64,000 nucleotides of DNA from DASXAI01 sp963728985 (GTDB taxonomy: Bacteria > Actinomycetota > Acidimicrobiia > Acidimicrobiales > Ilumatobacteraceae), in the NCBI GenBank assembly GCA_963728985.1, contig CAVSME010000009.1:248001-312000 (forward strand), written 5' to 3'. This document shows, piece after piece, positions 24,651-33,048 of the stretch. A program made the translations under genes and the position numbers. Under the pieces are notes generated by a model. That model was not told where the DNA came from. It was given only the letters and a program-made list of their open reading frames with translations, and ran no database searches. Every line of letters starts with the position of its first letter. The first letter of the stretch is position 1.

Positions 24651-25403
24651 TCAGAACGTATGACGGAGAAGCCCACACGAACTCATCGCGGCTGATGCGG
24701 TCGTGGCCCGGTCGGCCAGCATCGCTTGCGGCGTGGCGCCGGCCAGCGCACGGATGTCGTTGATCATGTGCGACTCGTCGTAGTAGCCGAACTCGACCGC
24801 CGTTCGCGCCCAGCTCTCGCCCCGGCCGGCGGCCAGCAGCGCCTGCATCCGGCCGATGCGGGCCAGCTTGCGCGGGCTGTGGCCCGTCGCCGCCACCAGC
24901 CGCCGGCGCAGGTGGCGCTCGCTGTAGCCGGACTCACGGGCCAGCATCCGCAGGTCGGGCTCGGCCATGGCGGCGACGGCGAGGGGATCGGGCGGCTCGG
25001 CCTCACGGGCCGCATCGAGCAGCAGGCGAGGGCGGATGACGTCGCCCAACGGCACGCGCAGGTCGGTCAGCTCATCGGCAGGCACGCCGTACAGCGCCGT
25101 GAACGCACCCGGGCGGAGGCGGACGCCCACCGCCACCTCGCCCGGCTGCAAGTCGGCGACGAGCACGGAGCTCAGGGAGCCCACCACGTCGCCGTTGATG
25201 ATGTCCATGCAGCCGTCGGGAAGAACCCGCAGCGACGTGGGGCGGAGGCACCGGAGCTGCCAGAACGCCTGGACCCACGGGGCGAGGTGCGGGCCGGGAG
25301 CGCGCTCGATGTACTCCACGTCGTCGCCACCGAGGAAGATCGCCCGTGGCCGGGACGGCACTGCCACCGACACGCTCCCGACGGTACCCGTCAAAGGTGC
25401 CAT
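24651..25403 (-). CDS. AraC-family transcriptional regulator
   Basis: A 250-residue regulator. The N-terminal part has the DUF6597-type sensor seen in many actinobacterial AraC proteins (PGPHLAPWVQAFWQLR, LPDGCMDII, GVRLRPGAF). The C-terminal AraC domain holds two helix-turn-helix units: LARESGYSERHLRRRL and TAVEFGYYDESHMINDIRALAG. ATG 25403 is used; a downstream GTG (VEYIERAPG) is possible. The start faces the VOC gene 50 bp away, so it may regulate that operon and its own downstream DHFR-like gene. Inducer unknown. Confidence 0.88.
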   Translation of the reverse strand: MAPLTGTVGSVSVAVPSRPRAIFLGGDDVEYIERAPGPHLAPWVQAFWQLRCLRPTSLRVLPDGCMDIINGDVVGSLSSVLVADLQPGEVAVGVRLRPGAFTALYGVPADELTDLRVPLGDVIRPRLLLDAAREAEPPDPLAVAAMAEPDLRMLARESGYSERHLRRRLVAATGHSPRKLARIGRMQALLAAGRGESWARTAVEFGYYDESHMINDIRALAGATPQAMLADRATTASAAMSSCGLLRHTF

Positions 25404-25452
25404 GACCGTTTCTTCCAAGCCCCCGCCCGGGGTCCGGCGCGACGCTGGCGGC

Positions 25453-25872
25453 ATGGACCAGCGAGTCAATGTCATCACCCTGGGCGTCGAGGACGTGGCC
25501 AGGGCGCGCCGCTTCTACGAGGCGCTCGGCTGGCACCTCACGTTCACCGACGGGGACATCGTGATGTTCCAGGCCGGCCCGATGATCGTGTCGCTCTGGG
25601 ACCGCGCCAAGCTGGCGGAGGACTCAGGCGTGACGGCCCCACCTGCAGGCTGGGGTGGCTTCACGCTCGGCTACGCAGTGGGGAGCAGTGCCCAGGTCGA
25701 TGCGCTGTGCGAGCAGGCGGCCGCCGCCGGCGCCTCACTCACCCGACCGCCCGTCGACAAGCCCTTCGGCTACTCGGGCGTGTTCGCCGACCCGGACGGC
25801 CACACCTGGGAGGTCGCCTACATCGAAGCCCTCACGCTGCACCCGGACGGAACGGTGGCGTTGCCATCATGA
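25453..25872 (+). CDS. VOC-family (glyoxalase/bleomycin-resistance fold) protein
   Basis: A 139-residue vicinal-oxygen-chelate protein with paired beta-alpha-beta units: NVITLGVEDVARARRFYEALGW at the N-terminus and the late FADPDGHTWEVAYIE motif with a metal-ligand-position Glu. Only one half-site of metal ligands is clear. It overlaps the MmcQ gene by 4 nt and is divergent from the AraC regulator. Role could be enzyme or binding/resistance protein. Confidence 0.88.
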   Translation: MDQRVNVITLGVEDVARARRFYEALGWHLTFTDGDIVMFQAGPMIVSLWDRAKLAEDSGVTAPPAGWGGFTLGYAVGSSAQVDALCEQAAAAGASLTRPPVDKPFGYSGVFADPDGHTWEVAYIEALTLHPDGTVALPS

Positions 25873-26207
25873 CCGGCGACCAGCTCCAGTCGTTCTGCCT
25901 GACCCTGCCGGGAGCGACCGAGACGTACCCCTTCGAGCCGGACGTTCCCGTCTTCAAGGCGGCGAACGGGAAGATCTTCGCGATCGTGACCGAGGCGGAG
26001 GGCGTCGTCGGCGTCAGCGTGAAGTGCGACCCGGCGATCGGCGAGGCCCTGCGGGGCCAGTACCGCTCGATCGTGCCCGGCTACCACCTGAACAAGCGCC
26101 ACTGGATCACGATCACGCTCGACGGCGAGGTGCCCGACGGGCGGGTGCGCGAGCTCGTGCTCGACAGCTACGAGCTCGTCGCCTCCCGGGCCGCACGCAG
26201 CTCGTAG
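25869..26207 (+). CDS. MmcQ/YjbR-family DNA-binding-fold protein
   Basis: A 112-residue MmcQ/YjbR protein, a CyaY-like fold of uncertain role. Family motifs are FCLTLPGATETYPFEPDVPVFK near the start, GKIFAIV and YHLNKRHWITITLDG near residue 75. ATG 25869 overlaps the VOC stop (ATGA), so the two are cotranscribed. Its TAG stop at 26205-26207 is also the start of the candidate -10 element of the next gene. Confidence 0.9.
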   Translation: MTGDQLQSFCLTLPGATETYPFEPDVPVFKAANGKIFAIVTEAEGVVGVSVKCDPAIGEALRGQYRSIVPGYHLNKRHWITITLDGEVPDGRVRELVLDSYELVASRAARSS

Positions 26208-26210
26208 GCT
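26205..26210 (+). promoter_or_regulatory. Candidate leaderless -10 element for the MBL hydrolase
   Basis: TAGGCT ends 7 nt before GTG 26218 and shares its first three bases with the stop codon of the preceding gene. Confidence 0.5.
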
Positions 26211-26217
26211 TGGGGTC

Positions 26218-26931
26218 GTGGATGACCGGTTGTACTTCCGCCAGCTGCTGTCGGGTCGAGACTTCGCCCGCCACGATCAGATCGCCGCCCAGATGGTGAA
26301 CTTCGTGTACGCCATCGGCGACCGGGCCACCGGCGAGTGCTTCCTCGTCGATCCCGCCTACGCGGTCGGCGAACTGGTCGAGCTGGTCGGCGCCGACGGC
26401 ATGAACGTGGTCGGCGCGCTGGCCACGCACTACCACGCCGATCACGTCGGCGGCTCGATGATGGGCTACCGGATCGAAGGGGTCCGAGAGCTCCTCGAAC
26501 GCCTCAACATCAAGGTCCACGTGCAAAAGGCCGAGGCCGCCTACGTGAAGAAGGTGACCGAACTGTCCGATGGTGATCTGGCTGTGCACGATCCGGGCGA
26601 CGTGGTGACCGTCGGCGACGTGACCATCGAGCTGGTGCACACGCCGGGTCACACGCCGGGCAGCCAGTGCTTCCTCGTCGATGGCCGGCTCGTGTCGGGT
26701 GACACCCTGTTCCTCGACGGTTGCGGTCGCACCGATCTGCCGGGCAGCGACGCCGACGCGATGTACGAGAGCCTGCAACGGCTGGCGCGCCTGCCCGAAG
26801 CCACCGTCGTGTACCCCGGCCATCGCTACTCGCTGCCGTCGTTCGGGACGATGGACGCCGTGCGGGCCACGAACATCGTCTACAAGCCGAAGAGCAAGGA
26901 CGGCTGGCTGATGATGTTCGGCCAAGCCTGA
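26218..26931 (+). CDS. MBL-fold metallo-hydrolase, glyoxalase II/persulfide-dioxygenase-like
   Basis: A 237-residue metallo-beta-lactamase-fold protein. The metal motif is THYHADHVGG (HxHxDH) near residue 63; a second His is in HTPGHTPGSQCFLVDG, the bridging Asp in LVSGDTLFLDGCGRTDLPGSD and a late His in VYPGHRYS. The phrase GCGRTDLPGSD is characteristic of rhodanese-associated MBL proteins and persulfide dioxygenases rather than beta-lactamases. An insert VRELLERLNIKVHVQKAEAAY sits before the second His. GTG 26218 has a TAGGCT upstream. Substrate is likely a thioester or persulfide, by family only. Confidence 0.88.
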   Translation: MDDRLYFRQLLSGRDFARHDQIAAQMVNFVYAIGDRATGECFLVDPAYAVGELVELVGADGMNVVGALATHYHADHVGGSMMGYRIEGVRELLERLNIKVHVQKAEAAYVKKVTELSDGDLAVHDPGDVVTVGDVTIELVHTPGHTPGSQCFLVDGRLVSGDTLFLDGCGRTDLPGSDADAMYESLQRLARLPEATVVYPGHRYSLPSFGTMDAVRATNIVYKPKSKDGWLMMFGQA

Positions 26932-27006
26932 GACCCGGTGATGCTCGCCCCCGGTGTGCTGCGAGCGCCCGTGGGTCGCAGTGACGACGTCCCGGTGTCG
27001 GTGTCC

Positions 27007-27012
27007 TAGCCT
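27007..27012 (+). promoter_or_regulatory. Candidate leaderless -10 element for the YcaQ-like gene
   Basis: TAGCCT ends 7 nt before GTG 27020, no Shine-Dalgarno sequence. Confidence 0.5.
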
Positions 27013-27019
27013 CGACGCG

Positions 27020-28117
27020 GTGGCAGTTCACCAGCTCTCCCGTAGGGACGCGCGCCGGATCGCGGTGCGGGCGCAGCTGCTCGACGGCGAGCGACCCGCA
27101 GGGTTCCTGCAGATGGTCCGGGGACTGACCATGGTCCAGATCGACTCGACCAACGCCGTCGCGCCAAGCGCGGAGCTCGTCGCGTGGAGCCGGCTCGGCG
27201 CCGCGTACAGGCCCGGCGATCTAGGCCGCGCCATCGAGCACGGCGAGGTGGTCGAGCTCCGGGGGATGGCCCGGCCCAGCGAGGATGTCGCCCTCTATCG
27301 CGCTGACATGGCCAGTTGGTCGCGGCGCGATGGGCTGAGGCCATGGCACCGGCACGAGCGGGACTGGGTGCAGGCCAACGACGCCTGCCGCCGTGACATC
27401 CTCGAGCGGCTGACGTCGTCAGGGCCGCTCCCGGCCCGTGACCTCCCGGACACCTGTGCGGTGCCGTGGTCGTCGAGCGGCTGGAACAACAATCGCAACG
27501 TCGGCCAGCTCCTCGAGCTGATGGAGCAGCGCGGCGAGGTCGCCGTCGCCGGCCGCCGCAGCGGCCAGCGCCTCTGGGATCTCGCCTCGCGCGTCTATCC
27601 CGATGGACCCGTCGTCCCGGCCGACGAGGCACGACGGGTCCGCGACGAGCGGCGGCTGGGCGCGTTGGGCATCGCCCGCGGCCGCGGCGCCGAATGCCCC
27701 GTCGAGCCGCTGGACGTCGGCGATGCCGGCGAGCGGGCCGTCGTCGAGGGCGTGCGGGGCGAATGGCGGGTTGATCCCGCCCTGCTCGGGCAACCGTTCT
27801 GCGGCCGGCTCGCCCTGCTGTCACCCCTCGACCGGTTGGTCTACGACCGCAGGCGCACCACCGAGATCTTCGAGTTCGACTTCCAGCTCGAGATGTTCAA
27901 GCCGGCTGCCAAGCGGCGATGGGGCTATTACGCGCTGCCCATCCTCTACGGCGACCGCCTCGTCGGCAAGGTCGACGTCGCCGCCGATCCGAAGGCGGGC
28001 GTCCTGCGCCTCAACGCCATCCATCGCGACACCGAGTTCACCAAGGCCATGGACACCAAGCTCCAGCGGGAGATCACCGACCTGGCCCGCTGGCTGGAGT
28101 TGAAGCTGGTCCACTAG
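27020..28117 (+). CDS. YcaQ/AlkX-like winged-helix DNA glycosylase
   Basis: A 365-residue protein of the winged-helix DNA-binding family that includes E. coli YcaQ, an interstrand-crosslink DNA glycosylase. Near residue 39 it has MVQIDSTNAVAPSAELVAWSRLG, where Gln-Ile-Asp matches the Q-hydrophobic-D/Q catalytic motif of that family. A C-terminal block, LLSPLDRLVYDRRRTTEIFEFDFQLEMF, then RRWGYYALPILYGDRLVGKVD, is also characteristic. The gene converges on the XRE-cupin regulator, overlapping its stop by 4 nt. Repair of alkylated or crosslinked bases is inferred from family. Confidence 0.88.
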   Translation: MAVHQLSRRDARRIAVRAQLLDGERPAGFLQMVRGLTMVQIDSTNAVAPSAELVAWSRLGAAYRPGDLGRAIEHGEVVELRGMARPSEDVALYRADMASWSRRDGLRPWHRHERDWVQANDACRRDILERLTSSGPLPARDLPDTCAVPWSSSGWNNNRNVGQLLELMEQRGEVAVAGRRSGQRLWDLASRVYPDGPVVPADEARRVRDERRLGALGIARGRGAECPVEPLDVGDAGERAVVEGVRGEWRVDPALLGQPFCGRLALLSPLDRLVYDRRRTTEIFEFDFQLEMFKPAAKRRWGYYALPILYGDRLVGKVDVAADPKAGVLRLNAIHRDTEFTKAMDTKLQREITDLARWLELKLVH

Positions 28118-28674
28118 TGCAGGTGGGCGCGTTCGCCGTGGCGGTCGAAGATGGTGAGGATGTCGGCCGGTCCGCCGTAGCCGAGGATCCAATGGGGCGT
28201 CATGGTGTCGAACTCGGCGGCCTGGCCCACCGGGACGAGGTGCTCTCGCTCACCGAGCAGGAGGCGCACGGTGCCCTCCAGCACGTAGAACCAATCGCGC
28301 CCTGGGTGGACGCGTGGTTGGGGCGGACGTTTCGAGGCCGGCACCCGCATCTTGGCCACGATCCGACCGGAGGGGTCGTCGGGCCGGGTGAGCAGCCAGT
28401 AGGTGGCACCGTTGGCGGCGTCCCGAGTCGGGCGGATGACGACGTCGTCGGACTCGTCGTCGGCGAGAATCTCGTCGACGGTGGTGTCGAGCGCTCGGGC
28501 CAGCGTGACCAGGTGATCGAGCGCCAGACGCCGGTGTCCCGTCTCGATGCGGCTGATCGTCGACGCTCCGATGTGAGCGCGGCGGGCGAGCTCGTCGATG
28601 GACCAGCCGCGCGCCGCCCGCAGGCTGCGCAGCCGGCGGCGGGCGGTGCTCTCGATCGGATCATCTTGCGTCAT
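28114..28674 (-). CDS. XRE-family regulator with C-terminal cupin
   Basis: A 186-residue regulator. Residues 10-70 are an HTH_3 domain (LRSLRAARGWSIDELARRAHIGASTISRIE) and residues 100-180 a cupin barrel (RVHPGRDWFYVLEGTVRLLLGE, then TPHWILGYGG). Such proteins sense small ligands through the cupin. ATG 28674 is preceded by TACCCT at 7 nt. It is divergent from the methyltransferase at 28723 with only 48 bp between starts and facing -10 candidates, so it probably controls that gene. Confidence 0.9.
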   Translation of the reverse strand: MTQDDPIESTARRRLRSLRAARGWSIDELARRAHIGASTISRIETGHRRLALDHLVTLARALDTTVDEILADDESDDVVIRPTRDAANGATYWLLTRPDDPSGRIVAKMRVPASKRPPQPRVHPGRDWFYVLEGTVRLLLGEREHLVPVGQAAEFDTMTPHWILGYGGPADILTIFDRHGERAHLH

Positions 28675-28681
28675 TGGCAAG

Positions 28682-28687
28682 AGGGTA
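28682..28687 (-). promoter_or_regulatory. Candidate leaderless -10 element for the XRE-cupin regulator
   Basis: Minus-strand TACCCT ends 7 nt before ATG 28674. The opposing element for the methyltransferase begins 22 bp away, so the two promoters overlap face to face. Confidence 0.5.
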
Positions 28688-28709
28688 TGCGCTCGAAGCA
28701 CTAGCACCT

Positions 28710-28715
28710 TACCGT
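28710..28715 (+). promoter_or_regulatory. Candidate leaderless -10 element for the methyltransferase
   Basis: TACCGT ends 7 nt before ATG 28723. Confidence 0.5.
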
Positions 28716-28722
28716 TGGCGGC

Positions 28723-29604
28723 ATGAGCGATCATCCCCATCCGCATCACGGCGCCAGCCACCTCGACTTCGACTCACCGGAGATGGCGGCGTTCGCCGAG
28801 CTGGAAGCGGAGGTGTTCGCCGGCCTGTTCGCCGACGGCATCTCCCTGCTGGCCGAGCTCTGCCAGGGGGTCGAGGTGCGTCGCGTGCTCGACATCGGCT
28901 GCGGTCCCGGCGTCGGTACGTGCTACCTGGCCGAAGGGTTCCCGTCCGCCAGCGTCGTCGCCGTAGACGGGTCGGCCACGATGCTCGAGCGCGTGACGGC
29001 CCGCGCCGCGGGGCTGGATCTCAGCCAACGAGTGAGCACCCACCGGGCGGAGCTGCCCGCCGGTCTCGCCGCGCTCGGGCGGGCCGATGTGGCGTGGGCG
29101 TCGATGGTGCTCCATCACGTCGGTGACGAGGTGGACGCCCTTCGCCGGATTCGCGAACTGCTGGAGCCGGGAGGCGTGCTCGCCGTCGTCGAGCGGGCCC
29201 AGCCGTTGCGGGTGGTGCTCGACGGCGACCTCGGACGGCCCGGCATCTGGGAGCGGCTCGATGCGGCCTCGGGCACGTGGTTCGACGACATGCGCGCCGA
29301 ACTTCCCCACGCCACCACCTCCGCCGACTACGCCTCGATGATCGTGGACGCCGGGTTCGCGCTGCTGGCCGACCGAGTGCTCAACGTCGTCCTCGACGCG
29401 CCGCTGGATGCCGCCGCCCAACGCTTCGCCCACGGACATCTCCAGCGAACGCGAACGCTGCTCGAGGGCTACGCCGAGCCCGACGACCTCGGCGCGCTCG
29501 ACGCGTTGCTCGACGGGGGCTTCCTGCAGCGCGCTGACGTCCGACTGTGCGCGTCGCGTCAGCTGTACATCGCGGCACCGAGCTGTGCCAGCCTGGCGCA
29601 GTGA
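28723..29604 (+). CDS. Class I SAM-dependent methyltransferase
   Basis: A 293-residue methyltransferase. Motif I VLDIGCGPGVGT is near residue 55, an acidic strand end VVAVDGSATML follows, then DVAWASMVLHHVGDEVDAL (motif IV/post) and LEPGGVLAVVE. A His-rich N-terminus (HPHPHHGASH) is unusual. It overlaps the PrmA-like gene by 4 nt (GTGA), forming a two-methyltransferase operon, and is divergent from the XRE-cupin gene. Substrate unknown. Confidence 0.9.
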   Translation: MSDHPHPHHGASHLDFDSPEMAAFAELEAEVFAGLFADGISLLAELCQGVEVRRVLDIGCGPGVGTCYLAEGFPSASVVAVDGSATMLERVTARAAGLDLSQRVSTHRAELPAGLAALGRADVAWASMVLHHVGDEVDALRRIRELLEPGGVLAVVERAQPLRVVLDGDLGRPGIWERLDAASGTWFDDMRAELPHATTSADYASMIVDAGFALLADRVLNVVLDAPLDAAAQRFAHGHLQRTRTLLEGYAEPDDLGALDALLDGGFLQRADVRLCASRQLYIAAPSCASLAQ

Positions 29605-30602
29605 TCGTGGTGGTCGCGACGAGCGAGGACGCGCTGGACGGTGTGCAGTCCCGCCTCGGCGCGCTCGGCGTGCGCGCCGCGCGGGTGCTGGCGCCCAGCG
29701 CGACCCGCCGGCTGGTCCTCGCCGCGGTGGGCGACGAGTGGGAGGCCGAGCGCGTGACCGCGACGCTGCGCGCCGAGGGCGAGCTGGCCGTGAGCCGCCC
29801 GAACGGCGGTGCCCGCCTGGACGCGTGGATGCGGCACACCCGCCCCATCACGTTCGGCGAGCGACTCGGCGTGTGCTTTGCGTGGTCCGAGCACGATCGC
29901 GCCGGTCTGCCGCCGCTGATCGAGCTCGGGGCGGGTGGCTTCGGGACCGGCGAGCACCCGTCGACGCGCCTGCTCGTCGAGGAGCTGATGGCGCGGATCA
30001 CGAGTGGCGAGCGGGTCCTCGACGTCGGCTGCGGCAGCGGCGTGCTCGGGCTCTGCGCGCTCGCCCTCGGGGCATCGACGGTGGTCGCGGTCGACATCAA
30101 AGAGCAGGCCGTCGAGGCCACTCGCCGGAATGCGGTGCTGAACGGGTGGGACGAGCAGGTCCAGGCCACACTGGCATCCCTCGCCCAGATCGACGGGACC
30201 TTCGACGTCATCGTGGCCAATGTGGCTCGCGCCGCGACCGTCGAGCTCGGGCCCGAGCTCGTCCGGCATCTGGCACCGGGCGGATGGCTCGCCGTGAGCG
30301 GCATCTCACCGCCCCAGTGCTCGCTCGTCGCGGGGTTCCTCCGCCCCCTGGTCGAGGTGGCGCGACGATCGACCGGCGAGTGGTCAGCCCTCGTGCTCGC
30401 CCACGAAGTCGGTCAGCTCTCGTCGCCCGCCGCCACGGCGAGCAGTGCCAGCGCGTGGGCCTGCACGTCGGCGGGGGTGAGCACGTCGGGCAGCTCGACC
30501 AGGATCGAGCTGCTCCCGAGCGCATCGTCGATCGGGCACCACATGAATCCGACGGCGCAGTCCCCGCTGCGCTCCAGGGTGCCCAGCCCGGTCCGCTTCT
30601 GA
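29601..30602 (+). CDS. PrmA-like (ribosomal protein L11) methyltransferase, extended C-terminus
   Basis: About 333 residues. Residues 70-260 match PrmA: GFGTGEHPSTRLLVEEL, SGERVLDVGCGSGVLGLCAL, VVAVDIKEQAV, DVIVANVARAATVELGPEL and GGWLAVSGISPPQ. GTG 29601 overlaps the previous stop. Family members normally end near WSALVL (about 30400). Here the frame stays open for about 67 more codons, running antisense through the 3' end of the M14 gene to TGA near 30600, with Ser/Ala-rich non-family sequence. So the native stop has been lost, or this is a real convergent overlap. The N-terminal 60 residues are less conserved than in true PrmA; substrate may differ from L11. Confidence 0.8.
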   Translation: MIVVVATSEDALDGVQSRLGALGVRAARVLAPSATRRLVLAAVGDEWEAERVTATLRAEGELAVSRPNGGARLDAWMRHTRPITFGERLGVCFAWSEHDRAGLPPLIELGAGGFGTGEHPSTRLLVEELMARITSGERVLDVGCGSGVLGLCALALGASTVVAVDIKEQAVEATRRNAVLNGWDEQVQATLASLAQIDGTFDVIVANVARAATVELGPELVRHLAPGGWLAVSGISPPQCSLVAGFLRPLVEVARRSTGEWSALVLAHEVGQLSSPAATASSASAWACTSAGVSTSGSSTRIELLPSASSIGHHMNPTAQSPLRSRVPSPVRF

Positions 30603-31555
30603 TATCGGGCCGCCGGCGCCATGGACGCGCCCGAACCGCCGACCCAGCCGTAGTTCTGGTGGTACCACACCGACAACGTCGGCCGGATGGCCAGTGCGAA
30701 GTCGACGACGGCCTGCTGCTCGGGCTCGCTCGGGGCGCGGCGGTTCGGGTCGGCACCATCGGCCAGGAAGCGGGTATCGAGGACGAGGCCGTCCGGGTTC
30801 ATCGTCGGGATGACCCAGAGCGTGACGCCGTCGGGCAACGTCAGCGACCGCGCTCGCAGCAGCACCCGGAGGCCGCCCTCTTCGTCGCCGTGGGTCTGGC
30901 CGACGACGAGGATGGTCCGCGGGCCGTCCCCGTAGCGGACGGCGGTGATCGGCCGGCCCTGCGCGGACGTGCCGATCCGGCGCACCTCCTGCGCTGGCGT
31001 GCCGATCGTCGTCTCGGCGGCGGGGCCCATGTACGCGAGGAGCGCGTCATCGGGCTGTCCGGTCATCGGGAACCCGGCGTCGAGCTGGACGACCGCAGTC
31101 GCCCGCCGGACCCGTCGCTCCCGATCCCCGCTCGCCCCGGTGACGTCGAAGCCCAACGAGTCGAGCACGCCGGTCACGCACCGCTCGGGAGCGCCCGCTC
31201 CACAGTCGAGCCCCGTCGGGAGAGGGTGGCGGCCCCCGCGACCGCCGTTGATGGGGTTCGTCGCCTTGTCCAACGATGCATCGCTCGTCGGCACGATGAC
31301 GTCAGGCGGCACGGCGGTCATCGAGATGCCGGCCAGCGCCGCACGATCCGGCGCTGTCGTGGGCGCCGGGATCGGTGCGGCGATGGTCGGGATGGTCGTG
31401 GTCGCCACGGTGGCCAGCGGCACCGTGGTCGAGATCGACGGTGGCGTGGAGGGCGGTGAGCTCGGCACGGTCGGTGCCGACCCCGGGGTGGTGGTGACCG
31501 GCGCGCAGGCGGCCGCCGTGAGCACCAGGACGACCAGGAAGGGCTTCTTGCTCAC
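30413..31555 (-). CDS. M14-family zinc carboxypeptidase lipoprotein
   Basis: A 380-residue secreted lipoprotein: signal peptide with lipobox TAAAC, a Pro/Thr/Ser-rich linker of about 60 residues, a degenerate peptidoglycan-binding-like segment (GVLDSLGFDVTG) and an M14 peptidase domain. Zinc ligands are in GQTHGDEEGG (His and Glu) and probably the His in WYHQNYGW; the general base Glu is in SILVELPD. This resembles amidase-type M14 peptidases that trim peptidoglycan stems. GTG 31555 has GGGAGGTCG upstream. Its 3' 190 bp is overlapped by the extended PrmA-like frame. Confidence 0.88.
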   Translation of the reverse strand: MSKKPFLVVLVLTAAACAPVTTTPGSAPTVPSSPPSTPPSISTTVPLATVATTTIPTIAAPIPAPTTAPDRAALAGISMTAVPPDVIVPTSDASLDKATNPINGGRGGRHPLPTGLDCGAGAPERCVTGVLDSLGFDVTGASGDRERRVRRATAVVQLDAGFPMTGQPDDALLAYMGPAAETTIGTPAQEVRRIGTSAQGRPITAVRYGDGPRTILVVGQTHGDEEGGLRVLLRARSLTLPDGVTLWVIPTMNPDGLVLDTRFLADGADPNRRAPSEPEQQAVVDFALAIRPTLSVWYHQNYGWVGGSGASMAPAARYQKRTGLGTLERSGDCAVGFMWCPIDDALGSSSILVELPDVLTPADVQAHALALLAVAAGDES

Positions 31556-31745
31556 CGACCTCCCACCACGGGGAACGGTAGTGCGGCCGTCAGCGGAGGT
31601 GGACGCGCCCGGAAGTACGATGACGCGGCTGTGAAGCCCGAGCGAACCGTCGACATCTCCGCTCGCGAAGCAGAGGGGCTGGGGCTTCTTACCGCGGCGT
31701 ACTGACGCGATTTATCAACCGTGGGGACGCACATCGCGCGCGAGT

Positions 31746-32297
31746 TCAGCGGGAGACGACGGCTCGACCGGTGAGGTGGTCGGCCACGAACTGTGCGTCG
31801 TCGCCCACACCGTCGATGAAGCTCGAGTTCCGGCGGTGCTGGAAGCGCTGGCCGAGGACGTACAGCCCGGGAACGGACGTGACGCCGCGGTGCTGGCGGA
31901 TCTCGCCGTGAGCGTCGAGCACGGGCACGTGGAGCCCGGAGGGGGTGACGTGGGTGATGGCGGGATCGAGACCGCCGGCGCTGGCAGGCACGGTCGGTTG
32001 GTCGCACCAGCCGGTGGCGATGACGACCTTGCGCGCCCTCCAGCGCTCGGAGGTCGTGGTGACGGCGAAGCCGCCGTCGGGCCCGCTCCACGCTCAGGAC
32101 CAGCCGGGTAGCCGGGTCATCCAGTCCGGCGTGAGCAGTCGCGATGAGTCCCAGCGTTCGCTGCGCCAGCGTTCTGCGATCCGGCCGCGCTCGAGGACGA
32201 CATGATCGATGCCGCGATCGGTCAGGCAGCGACTGGCAGCGAGGCCAGCCTGACCGGCGCCGACGACGACGGTGTCGATGGTTTCGGAGGTGGTCAT
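31746..32297 (-). pseudogene. Flavin-containing monooxygenase-like gene with internal deletions and in-frame stop
   Basis: One reading frame carries three islands of a TrkA/CzcO-type flavin monooxygenase. The N-terminus (ATG 32297) has the FAD motif VVVGAGQAGLAASRCL and RWRSERWDSSRLLTPDW. A TGA follows at 32094-32096 just after RLPGW, and the frame resumes with FAVTTTSERWRARKVVIATGW, so about 50 residues are missing. After GGLDPAITHVTPS near 31940 it jumps to LHVPVLDAHGEIRQ and GLYVLGQRFQHRRNSSFIDGV, with about 170 residues missing including the NADPH-binding GxGxxG. No protein is expected. It is adjacent to the frameshifted OsmC gene. Confidence 0.85.
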
Positions 32298-32382
32298 GGC
32301 AGGTGCTCCGGGCTCGTGGCGGCGAGGCGCCGGCCGGCAGGTGTCTGCGACCGGCCGGCGTTCGCCGTGTCGCGGTGCGCCG

Positions 32383-32946
32383 TCAGGCGGCGTCGACGTC
32401 GATGGCGACCGGCACACCGTTGGTCACGATGTCGAACACGGCCGACCGGCGGCGGGACTGCTCCACGACCTTGCGGAGCTTCTCGGGGTCGTCGCCCCGG
32501 AGCTTGAAGCTGACCTTGATCTGCTGGAAGCCGGTGCGCACGTCGTCGGACAGGCCGAGGATGCCGAGCAGGTTGATGTCACCTTCGACGGTGGACTCCA
32601 CCTCGGTCAGGTTCACGCCGCGGGCGGCGGCGATGTTGGCCAGCCCGGCGGTGAGGCAGGCGGCCAGGGCGTGGGAGGACGTACTCGACCGGCGTGGGGC
32701 CGTTGTCCTTGCCCACCAGTACGGCGGGGTGGTCGGCGTCGAAGGTCCACGGCTGCTGGTGGGTCATTTCCTGCATGGCCCCGTAGAAGCCATGGATGGT
32801 GGACTGGTTGTGGGTGCCGCTCATCCACTTGTTGGTGGCGCGGAACTGGAACTTGGCGCCGTACGGCGTGCCCTTCACCGCTCGAGGGTGGCGAACAGGG
32901 TGGCGGTGTCGACGCCGTTGCGGACGGGATCTTGCGTGGTGGTCAT
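32383..32946 (-). pseudogene. OsmC-family protein, two compensable frameshifts
   Basis: The OsmC/Ohr-like protein reads as NGVDTATLFATLE, then KGTPYGAKFQFRATNKWMSG with the NQSTIHGFYGAMQEMTHQ insert typical of OsmC relatives, GPTPVEYVL (residues before the first catalytic Cys), ACLTAGLANIAAARGVNL and ESTVEGDINLLGILGL, then a normal end. One base is missing near 32880 (GAGCGGTG where GAGGCGGTG is expected) and one C is extra near 32688-32692 (CTCCCACG). All domains are there, so it may be intact in life; both peroxide-reactive cysteines cannot be confirmed. ATG 32946 has GAGGAGCACGCA upstream. A 16-bp inverted repeat lies 22 bp upstream. Confidence 0.75.
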
Positions 32947-32967
32947 TGCGTGCTCCTCGGTGATGGG

Positions 32968-32983
32968 CGATCTCAGGAGATCG
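32968..32983. promoter_or_regulatory. Inverted repeat upstream of the OsmC gene (candidate operator)
   Basis: CGATCTC-AG-GAGATCG, perfect 7-bp arms spaced by 2 bp, lies 22 bp upstream of the OsmC start. This fits a dimeric repressor site. No regulator gene is adjacent. Confidence 0.4.
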
Positions 32984-33022
32984 GTGTCATCGAGCAGCCT
33001 GCGGGAACGGGGCTCGCGCCGC

Positions 33023-33041
33023 ATCCGTGCCCAGCACGGAT
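33023..33041 (-). terminator. Hairpin downstream of the EamA transporter gene
   Basis: ATCCGTGC and GCACGGAT form a perfect 8-bp stem with a 3-nt loop, about 70 bp after the EamA stop on the minus strand. There is no T-tract, so terminator activity is tentative. Confidence 0.3.
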
Positions 33042-33048
33042 TCGCAGT

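Noticed and set aside
32094..32417. Longer N-terminus on the flavin monooxygenase-like pseudogene
   Set aside because: FAD-fold conservation begins at MTTSETID (32297); upstream is antisense to OsmC 3' sequence.
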